Shown: in pieces, positions 1-10,391 of the stretch
Layout of the letters: every line of letters starts with the position of its first letter
How positions within the stretch are numbered: the stretch's first letter is position 1
Origin: Serratia sp. M24T3
Lineage (GTDB): Bacteria > Pseudomonadota > Gammaproteobacteria > Enterobacterales > Enterobacteriaceae
Assembly (NCBI RefSeq): GCF_000257645.1
Contig: NZ_AJHJ01000026.1
Coordinates: 1-64,000, forward strand
Direction of reading: 5' to 3'
DNA: 64,000 bases
Position numbers and translations under genes: made by a program
Notes under the pieces: generated by a model
What the model was told of the DNA's origin: nothing
What the model saw: the letters and a program-made list of their open reading frames with translations, nothing else
Databases searched by the model: none

Positions 1-78
1 CCCTGTCACTTACTTATGTAAGCTCCCGGGGACTTACTCACTTGCCGCCTTGCTACAACGCCAATGACTTTGGGTAAA
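1..78. repeat. Partial copy of a palindromic intergenic repeat
   Basis: This is the right half of the same element that lies complete at 79-207. It carries the central palindrome CTTACTTATGTAAG at 9-22, then the segments CTTGCCGCC and ACTTTGGGTA also found in the neighbouring copy. The left half lies outside the window. The two copies sit head to tail. No coding sequence was found in it. Confidence 0.75.
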
Positions 79-207
79 TATATCCTTCGCGTTTGATGCT
101 GTAGCTGCGTTGGTTTCGCGAGTGCGCCCCGGTCACTTACTTATGTAAGCTTCTGGGGATTCGCTCTCTTGCCGCCTAACTGCCTCGTCAATTACTTTGG
201 GTATATA
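79..207. repeat. Complete palindromic (MITE-like) intergenic repeat, about 129 bp
   Basis: The element is a long imperfect palindrome centred near 143 on CTTACTTATGTAAG (136-149). The left arm from TATATCC at 79 pairs, with mismatches, with the right arm ending GGGTATATA at 207. It could fold into a cruciform or a long RNA hairpin. No transposase gene is present, so if mobile it would be non-autonomous. Repeats of this general kind are common between genes in Yersinia/Serratia-like genomes. Family assignment needs a genome-wide copy comparison. Confidence 0.75.
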
Positions 208-226
208 TCCACATCATGGGTATAAT
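197..226 (+). promoter_or_regulatory. Possible der promoter overlapping the repeat end
   Basis: A perfect TATAAT at 221-226 is preceded, with an 18-bp spacer, by TTGGGT (197-202), which is the right end of the palindromic repeat. If used, transcription would start near 233 and the hairpin at 239-269 would lie in the leader of der. The -35 match is poor (only TTG conserved), so this is a candidate based on the -10 alone. Confidence 0.35.
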
Positions 227-238
227 AGCTCGGCCATT

Positions 239-269
239 AAACGGCTCCTGAATTGCTCAGGGGCCGTTT
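239..269 (+). promoter_or_regulatory. Strong stem-loop in the der upstream region
   Basis: Two 13-nt arms (239-251 and 257-269) pair completely, with one G-U pair, around a 5-nt loop ATTGC. No T-run follows, so it is not a standard intrinsic terminator. It lies between the putative TATAAT and der, about 140 bp before the start codon. It could be an mRNA stabiliser, a processing site, or the remains of an upstream terminator. Confidence 0.45.
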
Positions 270-408
270 CGTATTCTAAAAACAGCAAGAATGGTCATTC
301 TTTTTGTTGTAAGAAATTGAATTTTAATGATTTGCATTATGGCGATCGGTTGTTTAATTCCTTTGGGAATCGACACTTGTTGGCTGTAAAAAAATGAGGC
401 TTCAAAAA

Positions 409-1890
409 ATGATACCTGTCGTCGCGCTAGTTGGGCGCCCGAATGTGGGTAAATCCACCTTATTTAACCGTTTGACCAAGACGCGTGATGCGTTGGTGGC
501 GGATTTCCCCGGGCTAACGCGTGACCGCAAGTATGGTCGTGCCGAGATCGAGGGTAACGAATTTATTATTGTTGATACCGGTGGTATCGATGGTACCGAA
601 GATGGCGTTGAAACCCGCATGGCGGGGCAATCTTTGCTGGCAATTGAAGAAGCAGACATCGTGCTGTTTATGGTCGATGCCCGTGCAGGCGTGATGCCTG
701 CAGATCAGGGCATTGCCCAGCATCTTCGCAGCCGTGAAAAAGCGACCTTCCTGGTAGCAAACAAAACCGACGGTCTCGATGCAGACAGCGCAACTGCCGA
801 TTTTTACTCCCTTGGTCTGGGCGAAGTTTATGCTATCGCCGCTTCCCACGGTCGTGGCGTAACTCAGCTTATCGAGCACGTATTAATTCCATTCGTCGGT
901 GAAAAGCCTGAAGAAGTTGAGCTGAGCGAAGAAGAGGCCAATGCGGCCTATTGGGCAGAGAAGCTTGGCGATGAAGACGCAATCCCGGAAGACGTTGAAG
1001 ACGACTTCGACCCGACCACTTTGCCAATCAAGCTGGCGATTGTTGGGCGTCCTAACGTAGGTAAGTCAACACTAACCAACCGCATCCTCGGCGAAGACCG
1101 CGTTGTGGTTTATGACATGCCTGGCACCACGCGTGACAGTATTTATATCCCGATGGTTCGTGATGAGCGCGAATACGTGCTGATTGATACCGCCGGTGTG
1201 CGTAAGCGCGGCAAAGTCACTGAAACCGTCGAGAAATTCTCGGTTATCAAAACCTTGCAAGCTATCGAAGATGCCAACGTAGTTATGTTGGTTATTGACG
1301 CACGCGAGGGTATTTCTGATCAGGATCTCTCTCTGCTCGGCTTTATCCTCAATAGTGGGCGCTCACTGGTCATCGTGGTGAATAAATGGGACGGCCTGTC
1401 TCAGGAAGCCCGCGATGCCGTGAAAGATGCCCTCGACATGCGTCTGGGCTTCATCGACTTTGCTCGTATCCACTTTATCTCCGCGCTGCACGGCAGCGGC
1501 GTAGGTAACCTGTTTGAATCAGTTAACGAAGCCTATAATTGCGCGACCAAGCGCGTTGGTACCTCTTTGCTGACTCGAATCATGCAGATGGCTGCAGAAG
1601 ATCACCAGCCGCCTCTGGTTAACGGACGTCGCGTTAAGCTGAAATATGCTCACGCCGGGGGTTATAACCCGCCTATCGTGGTCATCCACGGTAATCAGGT
1701 AAAAGACTTGGCCGACTCTTACAAACGTTATTTGATGAACTATTTCCGCCGTTCATTAGAAATCATGGGTACGCCAATCCGTATTCAATTCAAAGAGGGT
1801 GAAAACCCGTTTGAAGGTAAGCGCAACCCTCTGACGCCAAACCAGATGCGTAAACGTAAGCGTCTGATGTCGCACCTGAAAAAGAAATAA
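409..1890 (+). CDS. der: GTPase Der (EngA), ribosome assembly
   Basis: Der is an essential double GTPase that helps mature the 50S ribosomal subunit. The 493-residue product shows two tandem GTPase domains, with P-loops GRPNVGKS at about residues 9-16 and 213-220. Each has a DTGG or DTAG G3 motif and an NKxD G4 motif (NKTD, NKWD). A C-terminal KH-like domain ends in the usual basic tail. An acidic linker separates the two G domains, as in the E. coli protein. The start at 409 ([10 protein letters not shown]) matches the family; GAGG at 395-398 gives it a ribosome-binding site. An in-frame ATG at 394 would add five residues foreign to the family. In E. coli the upstream neighbour is bamB, which would lie left of this window. 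Confidence 0.98.
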   Translation: MIPVVALVGRPNVGKSTLFNRLTKTRDALVADFPGLTRDRKYGRAEIEGNEFIIVDTGGIDGTEDGVETRMAGQSLLAIEEADIVLFMVDARAGVMPADQGIAQHLRSREKATFLVANKTDGLDADSATADFYSLGLGEVYAIAASHGRGVTQLIEHVLIPFVGEKPEEVELSEEEANAAYWAEKLGDEDAIPEDVEDDFDPTTLPIKLAIVGRPNVGKSTLTNRILGEDRVVVYDMPGTTRDSIYIPMVRDEREYVLIDTAGVRKRGKVTETVEKFSVIKTLQAIEDANVVMLVIDAREGISDQDLSLLGFILNSGRSLVIVVNKWDGLSQEARDAVKDALDMRLGFIDFARIHFISALHGSGVGNLFESVNEAYNCATKRVGTSLLTRIMQMAAEDHQPPLVNGRRVKLKYAHAGGYNPPIVVIHGNQVKDLADSYKRYLMNYFRRSLEIMGTPIRIQFKEGENPFEGKRNPLTPNQMRKRKRLMSHLKKK

Positions 1891-2110
1891 ACACCCTAAA
1901 TTTATGCCGTTCTTTTCAGAGCGGTGTGATGCTTGTTAAAGGCTAGTGCCTTGGTAATAAACTGCATTTTGATTTTTGGACTCTGGTCTGAAACATCGAG
2001 ATGCAGTTTTTTTTACCGATTTTTACCGCTAAGCCCCCGTTAGTTCGCAAGTTAACCCAGGTGCATCTCCCCGACCAAGGCTCTCCTAAAAGCACTAATG
2101 AGTATAGGAA

Positions 2111-2117
2111 CTATAAT
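2111..2117 (+). promoter_or_regulatory. Candidate katE -10 element
   Basis: CTATAAT at 2111-2117 resembles the extended CTATACT -10 favoured by sigma-S RNA polymerase, and E. coli katE is a classic sigma-S-dependent gene. It lies 45 bp before the katE start codon, which argues against an in-frame start as far upstream as 2001. No clear -35 was identified, which would be typical for sigma-S promoters. The assignment is by position and motif only. Confidence 0.4.
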
Positions 2118-2162
2118 TTCGCAGTAGTCCCTTTTTTAGTAAGTCTTTTAAGGAGAGTTTTA

Positions 2163-4421
2163 ATGTCGGACCACAAAGATAAAGCAGTAAGCAAACCAGG
2201 TGATGGTAATAACCAAGCTGTATCCGCTGAGCCACATCTTAACGATACCGCACCGCAGGGTGCTCCGCTAAAACCTCAGAACAGCATTAGTCCTCCTGGC
2301 GCAGAGCCTACCGCGCCAGGCTCAGACAAAAATCCGTCTACTACCAGTGAGAAACTCGAACAGCTCGACGCCTTCCGCGATGATCCACAGGGTCAGGCGT
2401 TACGCACCGATCAGGGTATCCGAATTTCCGATAACCAGAATTCCCTAAAAGCGGGTGTCCGCGGCTCTACCTTGCTTGAAGATTTTATGCTGCGGGAAAA
2501 AATCACCCATTTTGACCATGAACGTATTCCTGAAAGAGTAGTACATGCACGCGGCGCGGCGGCACACGGTTATTTTCAGGTTTATCAGTCTCTTGAGGCA
2601 TTAACCAAAGCAGGTTTTCTGGCAGATCCCGGACTTGATACGCCAGTGTTTGTGCGCTTTTCAACCGTGCAGGGTTCAAAAGGCTCTGCTGATTCAGTAA
2701 GGGATATCCGCGGGTTTGCCACCAAATTTTACACCCAGGAAGGCAATTTCGACCTGGTCGGTAATAACACGCCGGTATTCTTTATTCAGGATGCGATTAA
2801 ATTCCCGGATTTCGTTCACGCCGTGAAACCTGAACCTCACAATGAAATTCCGCAAGGCCAAAGCGCGCACGACACCTTCTGGGACTATATTTCGCTGCAG
2901 CCTGAAACCCTGCATAACGTGATGTGGGCAATGTCCGATCGCGGTATTCCGCGCAGTTATCGCATGATGGAAGGCTTCGGGATTCATAGCTACAAAATGA
3001 TCAACGCGGAAGGGAAAAGTCATTTTGTGAGATTTCATTGGAAACCAACCTGCGGCGCGGCTTCACTGATTTGGGATGAAGCCCAGGTATTGACCGGCCG
3101 CGACCCTGATTTCCATCGGCGTGAGCTGTGGGAATCTATTGAAGCGGGCGACTTCCCGGAATATGAGCTGGGGCTGCAGATTATCCCGGAAGAGGACGAG
3201 GACAAGTTTGACTTCGATATTCTCGATGCCACCAAGCTGATCCCCGAGTCCCTGGTGCCAGTACAAATTGTTGGCAAGATGGTGCTGAACCGCAACCCTG
3301 ACAACTATTTCAGCGAAACCGAACAGGTAGCATTCTGTCCGGGGAATATTGTCCCAGGTTTAGATTTCTCGGACGATCCTCTGTTACAGGGCCGTTTATT
3401 CTCTTATCTGGACACCCAGATCAGCCGTCTTGGTGGGCCTAACTTCCATGAGATCCCGATCAATAAACCCGTTTGTCCGTTCCACAATCACCAGCGTGAT
3501 GGTATGCATCGGATGGGGATCTCTGGCGCAGCGAACTACGAGCCAAATTCGATTAATAACAACTGGCCGCGAGAAACGCCTCCGGCGAAAAAACACGGTG
3601 GTTTCGAGACCTCTCCACAGCCGCTGAACGGTGAGAAGATCCGCCGTCGTAGCGATTCATTTGCGGATTACTATTCGCAGCCGCGACTGTTCTGGCTTAG
3701 CCAAACTCCTTACGAGCAGGATCATGTGGTAGGCGCTTTCAGCTTTGAATTAGGCAAGGTTGTACGCCCGTGGATCCGTGAGCGCGTGGTCGATCAACTA
3801 AGCTATATTGATCATTCCCTGGCCACTCGGGTAGCAGAGAATCTTGGGATTGAGCTAAGTAAAGCACAGCAAGAGTACGCGTTGCCAAAAGCCGTAAACG
3901 GTCTAAGCAAAGATGATGCGCTGAGCCTGTACGGTAATCGTGAACATCCGGTTAAATCACGCCAGGTAGCGCTGCTGGTAGCCGACGGCGTATGCGGTGA
4001 TTCAGTCGCGACGATTACCACTGAGCTTAATGCCCTGGGGATACACAGCAAAATCTTTGCGCCGCGACTGGGGAAAATTAAAACCCTGCAAGGTAAAGAG
4101 ATTAATGCGGATGGCACGATTGAAGGCAATCCATCGGTATTGGTTGACGGCGTTATTGTCCCTGCCGGTAAGGCTAGCATCGAGGTGCTGAAAAAAAATG
4201 GTAACGCCAAAAACTATATTTTACAGGCCTTTAAGCATCTTAAAGCCATCGGCTTGCAGGGTGAGGCGCTAAGTTTGTATGAAGCGCTGCCGTTGCCAAC
4301 TCCTGATGAGGGCGTGCTTGTCGATAGTGATGCCAAACTGGTTACTGATAAATTTATCGAAGCCTTGAAAAAGCACCGAGTGTGGTCAAGAGAAACGGCT
4401 GCGGCAGAAGTGCCTGCTTAA
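2163..4421 (+). CDS. katE: Catalase HPII (large-subunit monofunctional haem catalase)
   Basis: KatE converts hydrogen peroxide to water and oxygen and protects stationary-phase cells. The 752-residue protein has the long N-terminal extension and the C-terminal flavodoxin-like domain that mark the large-subunit class (E. coli HPII is 753 residues). The catalase core is highly conserved, with VRFSTV and [12 protein letters not shown] around the distal haem side, [15 protein letters not shown], and RLFSYLDTQ holding the proximal tyrosine. The start at 2163 has an AAGGAG ribosome-binding site at 2150-2155; the open frame extends upstream to 2001 but that part has no family match. The gene sits between der and xseA, a place where E. 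coli carries only a small gene, so it is an insertion or rearrangement relative to E. coli. Confidence 0.97.
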   Translation: MSDHKDKAVSKPGDGNNQAVSAEPHLNDTAPQGAPLKPQNSISPPGAEPTAPGSDKNPSTTSEKLEQLDAFRDDPQGQALRTDQGIRISDNQNSLKAGVRGSTLLEDFMLREKITHFDHERIPERVVHARGAAAHGYFQVYQSLEALTKAGFLADPGLDTPVFVRFSTVQGSKGSADSVRDIRGFATKFYTQEGNFDLVGNNTPVFFIQDAIKFPDFVHAVKPEPHNEIPQGQSAHDTFWDYISLQPETLHNVMWAMSDRGIPRSYRMMEGFGIHSYKMINAEGKSHFVRFHWKPTCGAASLIWDEAQVLTGRDPDFHRRELWESIEAGDFPEYELGLQIIPEEDEDKFDFDILDATKLIPESLVPVQIVGKMVLNRNPDNYFSETEQVAFCPGNIVPGLDFSDDPLLQGRLFSYLDTQISRLGGPNFHEIPINKPVCPFHNHQRDGMHRMGISGAANYEPNSINNNWPRETPPAKKHGGFETSPQPLNGEKIRRRSDSFADYYSQPRLFWLSQTPYEQDHVVGAFSFELGKVVRPWIRERVVDQLSYIDHSLATRVAENLGIELSKAQQEYALPKAVNGLSKDDALSLYGNREHPVKSRQVALLVADGVCGDSVATITTELNALGIHSKIFAPRLGKIKTLQGKEINADGTIEGNPSVLVDGVIVPAGKASIEVLKKNGNAKNYILQAFKHLKAIGLQGEALSLYEALPLPTPDEGVLVDSDAKLVTDKFIEALKKHRVWSRETAAAEVPA

Positions 4422-4449
4422 GGATAATTAATTACAGATGTTTTATAAG

Positions 4450-4468
4450 CTCCCTCATTACGAGGGAG
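4450..4468. terminator. Possible bidirectional terminator after katE
   Basis: A 7-bp perfect stem CTCCCTC/GAGGGAG with a 5-nt loop lies between the convergent katE and the 4478-4930 gene. The T-richness on either side is modest (TACTTTATAT on the plus strand), so efficiency is uncertain. Confidence 0.5.
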
Positions 4469-4477
4469 TACTTTATA

Positions 4478-4930
4478 TCAATCTTTTATTTGTATTGTAA
4501 AAGTACAGTTTTCCGGAGCTGTTTTTTCGCAGGTAATTTTCGTTAACCCTAGGCTGGATGTTTCATCTTGCCCAATGGTACCCGTGGTGGTAATTATCAG
4601 ATGTTTTTGACTATCAATATTTAAACCCATTTCAGAGGGTTTCTCATGCCCGGTTATTTTTTGGGTGCAATACTGAAATTGTGCAACCCCCGTTTTATTA
4701 TCTTGAACAATAAGTGTCTGTGTAAATGGAATGACTGTTTTACTGTCAGGGTTTTTGCCCGGTAAAATACCTGACCATTCACCTGATTCGGCTGAGGCGC
4801 GAAATACAGTATTTTTGGCATCGCCAATACTTGGTGTTGCAGGGCAAGCTTGCTTTTGGCTATGTGCGGCAGCCTGATGCGAGGCGATCGCCAATAAAAC
4901 AGTTAGTAGAATATACTTAAATCTATTCAT
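4478..4930 (-). CDS. Small secreted protein, possibly DUF3757-like
   Basis: The 150-residue product begins with a clear Sec signal peptide (MNRFKYILLTVLLAIASHQAAAHS, cleavage likely after AHA/AAA near residue 22-24). The mature part starts with a cysteine in the pattern ACPATPSIGDAK and contains the segment GEWSGILPGKNP. Three further cysteines could form disulfides in the periplasm. This layout is reminiscent of the DUF3757 family of small enterobacterial exported proteins, but I am not certain of the family. It converges with katE and is followed upstream by a long AT-rich stretch, so it is probably monocistronic. The function is unknown. Confidence 0.7.
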   Translation of the reverse strand: MNRFKYILLTVLLAIASHQAAAHSQKQACPATPSIGDAKNTVFRASAESGEWSGILPGKNPDSKTVIPFTQTLIVQDNKTGVAQFQYCTQKITGHEKPSEMGLNIDSQKHLIITTTGTIGQDETSSLGLTKITCEKTAPENCTFTIQIKD

Positions 4931-5321
4931 TTTTGAGGTTCCTAAAGTAATAAAATTATCTATGATATTGCTCGCTAATAATTAATCTGATTAATTTTGT
5001 TTTGTTATTTTTTTTGCTTGGTGGGTTAACGGGAGCACTATACCACTAACATTATCTTGCGGGTTTTAAAAGGAGGGGGGATTGTTTAATGTTATGGGTT
5101 TGTTTACTGTAAAAATAATTAATAGACAAAGATATAATGTAATTTAATACTAATTATCTTATATTTAATTAGGTGGTTAATTGTGATGTGTTCAATATAA
5201 ATTATTACCTCGAAAAGGGCGCAAGGGCGAGAAAACATCAAGCGACATGCTTTATTGATGGTTTTCGCCGCGGGGATCTTTATTGACTAATCCCTGAAAT
5301 TACCGTCCCTTTCAGAACACC
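4931..5321. other. AT-rich intergenic region with an inverted repeat
   Basis: No gene was found in these 391 bases. The left part is very AT-rich and probably contains the promoter of the leftward small secreted protein. An imperfect inverted repeat (arms about 5226-5241 and 5254-5269, GGCGAGAAAACATCAA against TTGATGGTTTTCGCC) lies just beyond the xseA stop and may act as its terminator on the minus strand. Confidence 0.6.
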
Positions 5322-6725
5322 TTACTCGGTTTTTTTTGCCGCAGCCGCGCGTTTACGAGGCTTCTTCTCGGCAGGCTTTTCTTCCAGGTGCAGACTTTTG
5401 ACTTCGCTTTCTATCCAGCCATCGGCCAGTCGCGTTTTTAACATCTCTCCCGCCGCCGTCTGCGCGGTTTTCTTCAACAATGCGCCCTGAGGGGTCGTGG
5501 TGACGCTATAACCGCGAGCCAGCGTTGCCAGAGGGCTTACCGCCTCCAGTTGCGTCACAGCAGTACTAAAATTCTGACGATGTTCCCCAAGCTGCGCTGT
5601 CATTGACTGCTGCAGGCGATACTGTAGCTTTTGCACTCGCTGCTGCAACTGGTGGATGCGACGCTGTGGTTGATGCTGATTCAGGCGCTGCTGGAGATTC
5701 TGCGCACGGCGCAGCAGGCGACGCAGATGATTTTGCATTGCCTCGTCCATGCGGCTAAGCAGTTTGAACAGCGCGGTTTGCTGGCGCGCCAGACGCAAGT
5801 GAGGATGTTGCTGCTGAAGCCGATGATTTAAACGTGTAAAACGCTGGGTCATCTGAGCCAGATAGTAATCCATCGCCATTTCAAGTCGCTGCTGCTGTGA
5901 CTGAATCTGACGCAGCAGTTCAAGCTGGTTACGGCTGATCAGTTCGGCAGCGGCAGAAGGCGTTGACGCGCGCAGGTCGGCGACAAAATCGGCGATAGTG
6001 ACGTCAGTTTCATGACCCACGGCGCTGACAATCGGCAAGCGACTGTTATATATCGCTCGTGCAACGCGTTCGTCGTTAAAGCTCCATAAATCTTCCAGCG
6101 AACCACCGCCGCGCCCGACTATCAGCACGTCGCATTCCTGACGCTGGTTGGCCAAAGTAATAGCTTTAACAATTTGCAACGGCGCATCGACACCTTGCAC
6201 CGCCGTCGGGTAAATCACCACCGGCAGAGAAGGATCGCGGCGTTTCAAAACCTGAAGAATATCGTGCAGGGCGGCACCGCTGGCCGAGGTGATGACCCCG
6301 ACACATTTGGCCGGAGAGGGCAGCGGTTGCTTGTGCTCGATATCAAACAGACCTTCCGCAGACAAGGTTTGTTTCAACTGCTCAAACTGTTGCTGCAACA
6401 AGCCATCACCGGCAGGCTGCATGCTTTCGGCGATTAGCTGAAAGTCACCGCGTGGTTCGTACAGAGTGATGGAGGCGCGAACCAATACCTGCTGACCATT
6501 TTGCGGACGGAAAGTGGTGCGGCGATTGCTGTTGCGAAACATCGCGCATTTGACCTGGGCGCGCGCGTCTTTTAGCGTGAAATACCAGTGGCCGGAAGAA
6601 GGTTGGGAGAAGTTGGAAATTTCGCCGGAGAGCCAGACCTGACCCATTTCGTTTTCCAGCAACTCGCGAACCGTCTGATTTAGGCGGCTTACGGTAAAAA
6701 TGGGTGGCGAAGAAGGTAGCGGCAT
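5322..6725 (-). CDS. xseA: Exodeoxyribonuclease VII large subunit
   Basis: XseA pairs with the small subunit XseB to degrade single-stranded DNA to acid-soluble oligonucleotides. The 467-residue protein has an N-terminal OB-fold ([15 protein letters not shown]... WLSGEISNF) and the catalytic domain with [27 protein letters not shown] and [18 protein letters not shown] long glutamine-rich coiled coil follows, and a basic Lys/Ala-rich tail ends the protein, making it slightly longer than the E. coli protein. It is divergent from guaB, the arrangement seen in E. coli. Confidence 0.97.
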   Translation of the reverse strand: MPLPSSPPIFTVSRLNQTVRELLENEMGQVWLSGEISNFSQPSSGHWYFTLKDARAQVKCAMFRNSNRRTTFRPQNGQQVLVRASITLYEPRGDFQLIAESMQPAGDGLLQQQFEQLKQTLSAEGLFDIEHKQPLPSPAKCVGVITSASGAALHDILQVLKRRDPSLPVVIYPTAVQGVDAPLQIVKAITLANQRQECDVLIVGRGGGSLEDLWSFNDERVARAIYNSRLPIVSAVGHETDVTIADFVADLRASTPSAAAELISRNQLELLRQIQSQQQRLEMAMDYYLAQMTQRFTRLNHRLQQQHPHLRLARQQTALFKLLSRMDEAMQNHLRRLLRRAQNLQQRLNQHQPQRRIHQLQQRVQKLQYRLQQSMTAQLGEHRQNFSTAVTQLEAVSPLATLARGYSVTTTPQGALLKKTAQTAAGEMLKTRLADGWIESEVKSLHLEEKPAEKKPRKRAAAAKKTE

Positions 6726-6826
6726 GTGACCCAGATCAAATTCGAAAACAGAGACTTAATCAATCGATACTACAGCCGAAAATGAAGTATTCAAGAGTTT
6801 TTTTAAAATAATGTGAAATAGTACTA

Positions 6827-6853
6827 GAGCAAACGATTGAGTGCCTGTATACT
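6827..6853 (+). promoter_or_regulatory. guaB promoter with PurR-like operator
   Basis: GAGCAAACGATTGAGT at 6827-6842 matches the purine-repressor palindrome pattern (GCAAnCGnTT core), and a good -10, TATACT, follows at 6848-6853. The operator overlaps the expected -35 position, so repressor binding would block RNA polymerase. In E. coli guaBA is repressed by PurR, so a PurR site here is expected. The assignment is from motif and position. Confidence 0.65.
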
Positions 6854-6904
6854 CTCGCTGCAATATTTTATCTTTTCCGCATCCACCTTGGTGAGATATT
6901 GCCT

Positions 6905-8371
6905 ATGTTACGTTTAAAGAAAGAAGCACTCACGTTTGACGACGTTCTCCTCATTCCAGCTCACTCCACAGTTCTGCCTAACACGGCCGATCTGAGCACG
7001 CAGCTGACTCAAAAAATCCGTCTAAATATTCCTATGCTCTCTGCAGCAATGGATACCGTTACCGAAGCGAACCTGGCAATTGCCCTGGCTCAGGAAGGCG
7101 GGATGGGGTTCATTCACAAAAACATGTCCATTGAACGTCAGGCCGAAGAAGTTCGCCGCGTTAAGAAACATGAAAGCGGCGTCGTTGCCGATCCAAAAAC
7201 CGTAACACCTTCCACGACTCTGCGTCAGGTTAAAGAACTCACCGAAATCAACGGCTTTGCCGGTTATCCTGTTGTGACCGAAGGCAACGAACTGGTCGGT
7301 ATTATTACCGGTCGTGACGTTCGCTTCGTGACCGATTTGGAGCAACCAGTCACCGCGGTTATGACGCCGAAAGAGCGTCTGGTTACCGTTAAAGAAGGCG
7401 AAGCGCGCGAAGTTGTTCTGCAGAAAATGCACGAAAAACGCGTCGAGAAAGCTTTGGTTGTCGATAGCCAGTTCCACCTGCTGGGTATGATCACCGTTAA
7501 AGATTTCCAGAAAGCAGAGCGTAAACCTAACGCCTGTAAAGACGAAAACGGCAGCCTGCGCGTAGGCGCTGCGGTTGGCGCTGGTGCCGGTAACGAAGAG
7601 CGTATCGACGCCCTGGTTGCTGCTGGTGTTGACGTACTGCTGATCGACTCCTCGCATGGTCATTCCGAAGGCGTTCTCGGACGCATCCGCGCAACCCGCG
7701 AAAAATATCCTGATCTGCAAATCATCGGCGGCAACGTTGCAACCGGCGAAGGTGCTTTGGCACTGGCTCAGGCTGGCGTGAGCGCAGTTAAAGTGGGTAT
7801 CGGCCCTGGTTCAATCTGTACGACTCGTATGGTTACCGGCGTTGGCGTTCCACAGATCACTGCAGTTTCCGATGCAGTTGAAGCGCTGGAAGGCACCGGT
7901 ATTCCGGTTATCGCTGACGGCGGCATTCGTTTCTCTGGCGACATCGCTAAAGCTATCGCTGCTGGCGCAAGCTGCGTGATGGTCGGCGGTATGCTGGCAG
8001 GCACCGAAGAGTCCCCGGGTGAAATCGAGCTGTACCAAGGCCGTTCATTCAAATCTTACCGCGGCATGGGTTCTCTGGGCGCGATGTCCAAAGGCTCTTC
8101 TGACCGTTACTTCCAGAGCGATAACGCCGCTGACAAACTGGTACCGGAAGGTATCGAAGGTCGCGTTGCCTATAAAGGCCGCCTGAAAGAGATCGTGCAC
8201 CAGCAAATGGGCGGCCTGCGTTCGTGTATGGGTCTGACCGGCTGTGCTACTATCCAGGATCTTCGCACCAAGGCTGAATTTGTTCGTATCAGCGGTGCCG
8301 GTATTCAGGAAAGTCACGTACACGATGTGACGATTACTAAAGAGTCTCCTAACTACCGCATGGGCTCTTGA
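6905..8371 (+). CDS. guaB: Inosine-5'-monophosphate dehydrogenase
   Basis: GuaB oxidises IMP to XMP with NAD, the committed step of GMP synthesis. The 488-residue product equals the E. coli length and is nearly colinear with it. It has the TIM-barrel segments ending in the catalytic loop GPGSICTTR (catalytic cysteine), two CBS domains inserted at about residues 95-205, DGGIRFSGD and the flap [10 protein letters not shown]. The ATG at 6905 ([13 protein letters not shown]) is preceded by GGTGAG; an in-frame TTG two codons upstream is not needed. guaA lies downstream in the same direction, but separated by an unusually long repeat-rich spacer. Confidence 0.98.
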   Translation: MLRLKKEALTFDDVLLIPAHSTVLPNTADLSTQLTQKIRLNIPMLSAAMDTVTEANLAIALAQEGGMGFIHKNMSIERQAEEVRRVKKHESGVVADPKTVTPSTTLRQVKELTEINGFAGYPVVTEGNELVGIITGRDVRFVTDLEQPVTAVMTPKERLVTVKEGEAREVVLQKMHEKRVEKALVVDSQFHLLGMITVKDFQKAERKPNACKDENGSLRVGAAVGAGAGNEERIDALVAAGVDVLLIDSSHGHSEGVLGRIRATREKYPDLQIIGGNVATGEGALALAQAGVSAVKVGIGPGSICTTRMVTGVGVPQITAVSDAVEALEGTGIPVIADGGIRFSGDIAKAIAAGASCVMVGGMLAGTEESPGEIELYQGRSFKSYRGMGSLGAMSKGSSDRYFQSDNAADKLVPEGIEGRVAYKGRLKEIVHQQMGGLRSCMGLTGCATIQDLRTKAEFVRISGAGIQESHVHDVTITKESPNYRMGS

Positions 8372-8383
8372 TCTTCTTTCGGA

Positions 8384-8495
8384 GTTGCTGCGCGTTGGTG
8401 ATACTGCGTTGAAACCGAACTTAAAATGCTCATTTACTTATGTAAACTGCGCTTTTTCGTCCGCTTCCGCCTTGTCTCACCTTAGCTCGCTGACT
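8384..8495. repeat. Palindromic repeat between guaB and guaA
   Basis: This is a second palindromic element, about 112 bp, centred on TTTACTTATGTAAA (8433-8446). The left arm (GTTGCTGCGCGTTGGTGA...) and the complement of the right arm align along most of their length with scattered mismatches. The core resembles the palindromic centre of the element at 79-207, but the flanks differ, so the two may be related families. It lies inside the guaB-guaA transcription unit and would form a long RNA hairpin. Confidence 0.65.
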
Positions 8496-8497
8496 CC

Positions 8498-8551
8498 TTG
8501 ATTGAGTTCATCGAGTTGATTGATTTGATTGAGTTGGTCGAGTTGATTGAG
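8498..8551 (+). repeat. Six tandem 9-nt units (consensus TTGATTGAG)
   Basis: Six exact-length 9-nt units run without gaps: TTGATTGAG, TTCATCGAG, TTGATTGAT, TTGATTGAG, TTGGTCGAG, TTGATTGAG. The period is a multiple of three, so one frame reads repeated Leu-Ile-Glu, but that frame has a stop shortly upstream and no ATG, so it is unlikely to be translated. Such an array could vary in copy number between strains. Confidence 0.9.
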
Positions 8552-8560
8552 TCCGTGTTA

Positions 8561-8580
8561 AACCCGGTTTAGGCCGGGTT
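8561..8580 (+). terminator. Hairpin ahead of guaA (terminator- or attenuator-like)
   Basis: A 7-bp perfect stem AACCCGG/CCGGGTT with a 6-nt loop is followed after a few bases by TTTCTTAGTTATTTTC. It is 54 bp before the guaA start. It may reduce readthrough from guaB or process the transcript; it lacks a continuous T tract, so it is not a strong terminator. Confidence 0.4.
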
Positions 8581-8634
8581 ATCAGTTTCTTAGTTATTTT
8601 CTTTAAAACTTTAACGCTCTGGAAAATCACCCGC

Positions 8635-10212
8635 ATGAGTGAAAATATTCATAAGCATCGCATTCTTATCCTTGATTTCGGTTCCCAGTACACCCAACTG
8701 GTAGCACGCCGCGTTCGTGAACTCGGCGTGTATTGCGAACTCTGGGCCTGGGATGTGACTGAAGCTCAAATCCGTGAATTCAATCCGAACGGCATCATTC
8801 TGTCTGGCGGCCCGGAAAGCACCACTGAACATGGTAGCCCTCGCGCACCGGATTACGTATTCGAAGCGGGCGTCCCTGTTTTGGGCGTGTGCTACGGCAT
8901 GCAGACTATGGCAATGCAGTTGGGTGGCCACGTTGAAGGTTCAACCGAACGTGAATTTGGCTATGCACAAGTTGAAGTGCAGACCAACAGCGCCCTGGTT
9001 CGCGATATTGAAGACGCTCTGAGCGCCAACAATAAGCCATTGCTTGATGTTTGGATGAGCCATGGCGATAAAGTCACTGCTATTCCTTCTGACTTTGTTA
9101 CCGTTGCCAGCACCGATAACTGCCCGTTTGCCATTATGGCCAACGAAGAAAAACGCTTCTACGGCGTGCAGTTCCACCCTGAAGTGACGCACACCCGTCA
9201 GGGCCTGCGCATTCTGGAACGCTTCATCATGGATATCTGTGAGTGTGAAGCGCTGTGGACCCCGGCAAAAATCATCGAAGACGCGATTGAACGTCTGAAA
9301 GTGCAGATTGGCGACGATCACGTAATCCTCGGCCTGTCCGGCGGCGTTGACTCTTCCGTTACCGCGATGCTGCTGCACCGTGCAATTGGCGATCGTTTGA
9401 CCTGCGTGTTCGTTGATAACGGACTGCTGCGTTTGAACGAAGCCGACCAAGTGTTGGAAATGTTTGGTGACCGCTTTGGTCTGAACATCATCCACGTTGC
9501 CGCTGAAGATCGCTTCCTGTCTGCATTGGCTGGCGAAAATGATCCAGAAGCCAAACGCAAAATCATTGGCCGCGTGTTTGTAGAAGTCTTCGACGAAGAA
9601 GCCAGTAAGCGTGACGAGTTCAAATGGTTGGCGCAGGGCACAATCTATCCAGACGTTATCGAATCTGCTGCTTCGGCGACGGGTAAAGCACACGTTATCA
9701 AGTCTCACCATAACGTTGGCGGCCTGCCAAAAGAGATGAAGCTGGGTCTGGTTGAGCCGCTGAAAGAGCTGTTCAAAGACGAGGTGCGCAAGATCGGTCT
9801 GGAACTTGGCCTGCCATACGACATGCTTTACCGTCACCCGTTCCCGGGTCCAGGTTTAGGCGTTCGCGTACTGGGCGAAGTGAAGAAAGAGTACTGTGAC
9901 CTGCTGCGTCGCGCCGATGCTATCTTCATTGAAGAGCTGCACAAAGCTGACCTGTACAATAAAGTCAGCCAGGCATTCACCGTGTTCTTGCCGGTTCGTT
10001 CTGTTGGCGTGATGGGTGATGGCCGTAAATACGATTGGGTTGTTTCACTGCGCGCAGTAGAAACCATCGACTTTATGACCGCACACTGGGCGCATTTGCC
10101 ATACGATTTCCTTGGCCGCTGCTCTAACCGCATCATCAATGAAGTCGACGGTATTTCCCGCGTTGTTTACGATATCTCTGGTAAACCGCCAGCGACAATC
10201 GAGTGGGAATAA
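8635..10212 (+). CDS. guaA: GMP synthase (glutamine-hydrolysing)
   Basis: GuaA converts XMP to GMP using ATP and the amide nitrogen of glutamine. The 525-residue protein has an N-terminal class I amidotransferase domain with the nucleophile cysteine in GVCYGMQ and the His/Glu pair in VQFHPEVTH. The ATP-pyrophosphatase domain carries the P-loop LSGGVDSSV. The C-terminal dimerisation domain ends [12 protein letters not shown], as in E. coli. It follows guaB, and an efficient terminator lies downstream. Confidence 0.98.
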   Translation: MSENIHKHRILILDFGSQYTQLVARRVRELGVYCELWAWDVTEAQIREFNPNGIILSGGPESTTEHGSPRAPDYVFEAGVPVLGVCYGMQTMAMQLGGHVEGSTEREFGYAQVEVQTNSALVRDIEDALSANNKPLLDVWMSHGDKVTAIPSDFVTVASTDNCPFAIMANEEKRFYGVQFHPEVTHTRQGLRILERFIMDICECEALWTPAKIIEDAIERLKVQIGDDHVILGLSGGVDSSVTAMLLHRAIGDRLTCVFVDNGLLRLNEADQVLEMFGDRFGLNIIHVAAEDRFLSALAGENDPEAKRKIIGRVFVEVFDEEASKRDEFKWLAQGTIYPDVIESAASATGKAHVIKSHHNVGGLPKEMKLGLVEPLKELFKDEVRKIGLELGLPYDMLYRHPFPGPGLGVRVLGEVKKEYCDLLRRADAIFIEELHKADLYNKVSQAFTVFLPVRSVGVMGDGRKYDWVVSLRAVETIDFMTAHWAHLPYDFLGRCSNRIINEVDGISRVVYDISGKPPATIEWE

Positions 10213-10255
10213 ATCCCGCGATTTGTTAACGGCTTAGACCGATAGCAAGATCAGA

Positions 10256-10290
10256 AGCCCTCTGCGAAAGCAGGGGGCTTTTTCTTTTTT
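10256..10290 (+). terminator. Rho-independent terminator of guaA
   Basis: The stem AGCCCTCTGC (10256-10265) pairs with GCAGGGGGCT (10270-10279) around a GAAA tetraloop and is followed by a long T-rich tract. This is a textbook intrinsic terminator. Confidence 0.95.
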
Positions 10291-10391
10291 ACGACTGATA
10301 ACGAATGCCGAGAGACTCATTTTCGTGACGGTTTAATTCACGGTATCAATATAAAATTTTTACTCTCAGCTCATTGATACCATCACCTGTT

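Noticed and set aside
197-397. Small open frame before der
   Set aside because: It overlaps the repeat end and the strong hairpin, has no ribosome-binding site and no recognisable protein features.
2001-2162. Upstream extension of the katE frame
   Set aside because: The added 54 residues have no family match, and a promoter-like element (2111) and an AAGGAG site (2150) lie inside it just before the ATG at 2163.
8498-8551. Tandem 9-nt array considered as a CRISPR or a Leu-Ile-Glu repeat peptide
   Set aside because: Units are too short and have no spacers, so it is not CRISPR; the repeat-peptide frame has an upstream stop and no start.
8941-9837. Long minus-strand open frame opposite guaA
   Set aside because: It is a mirror of the highly conserved guaA coding sequence and has no independent support.
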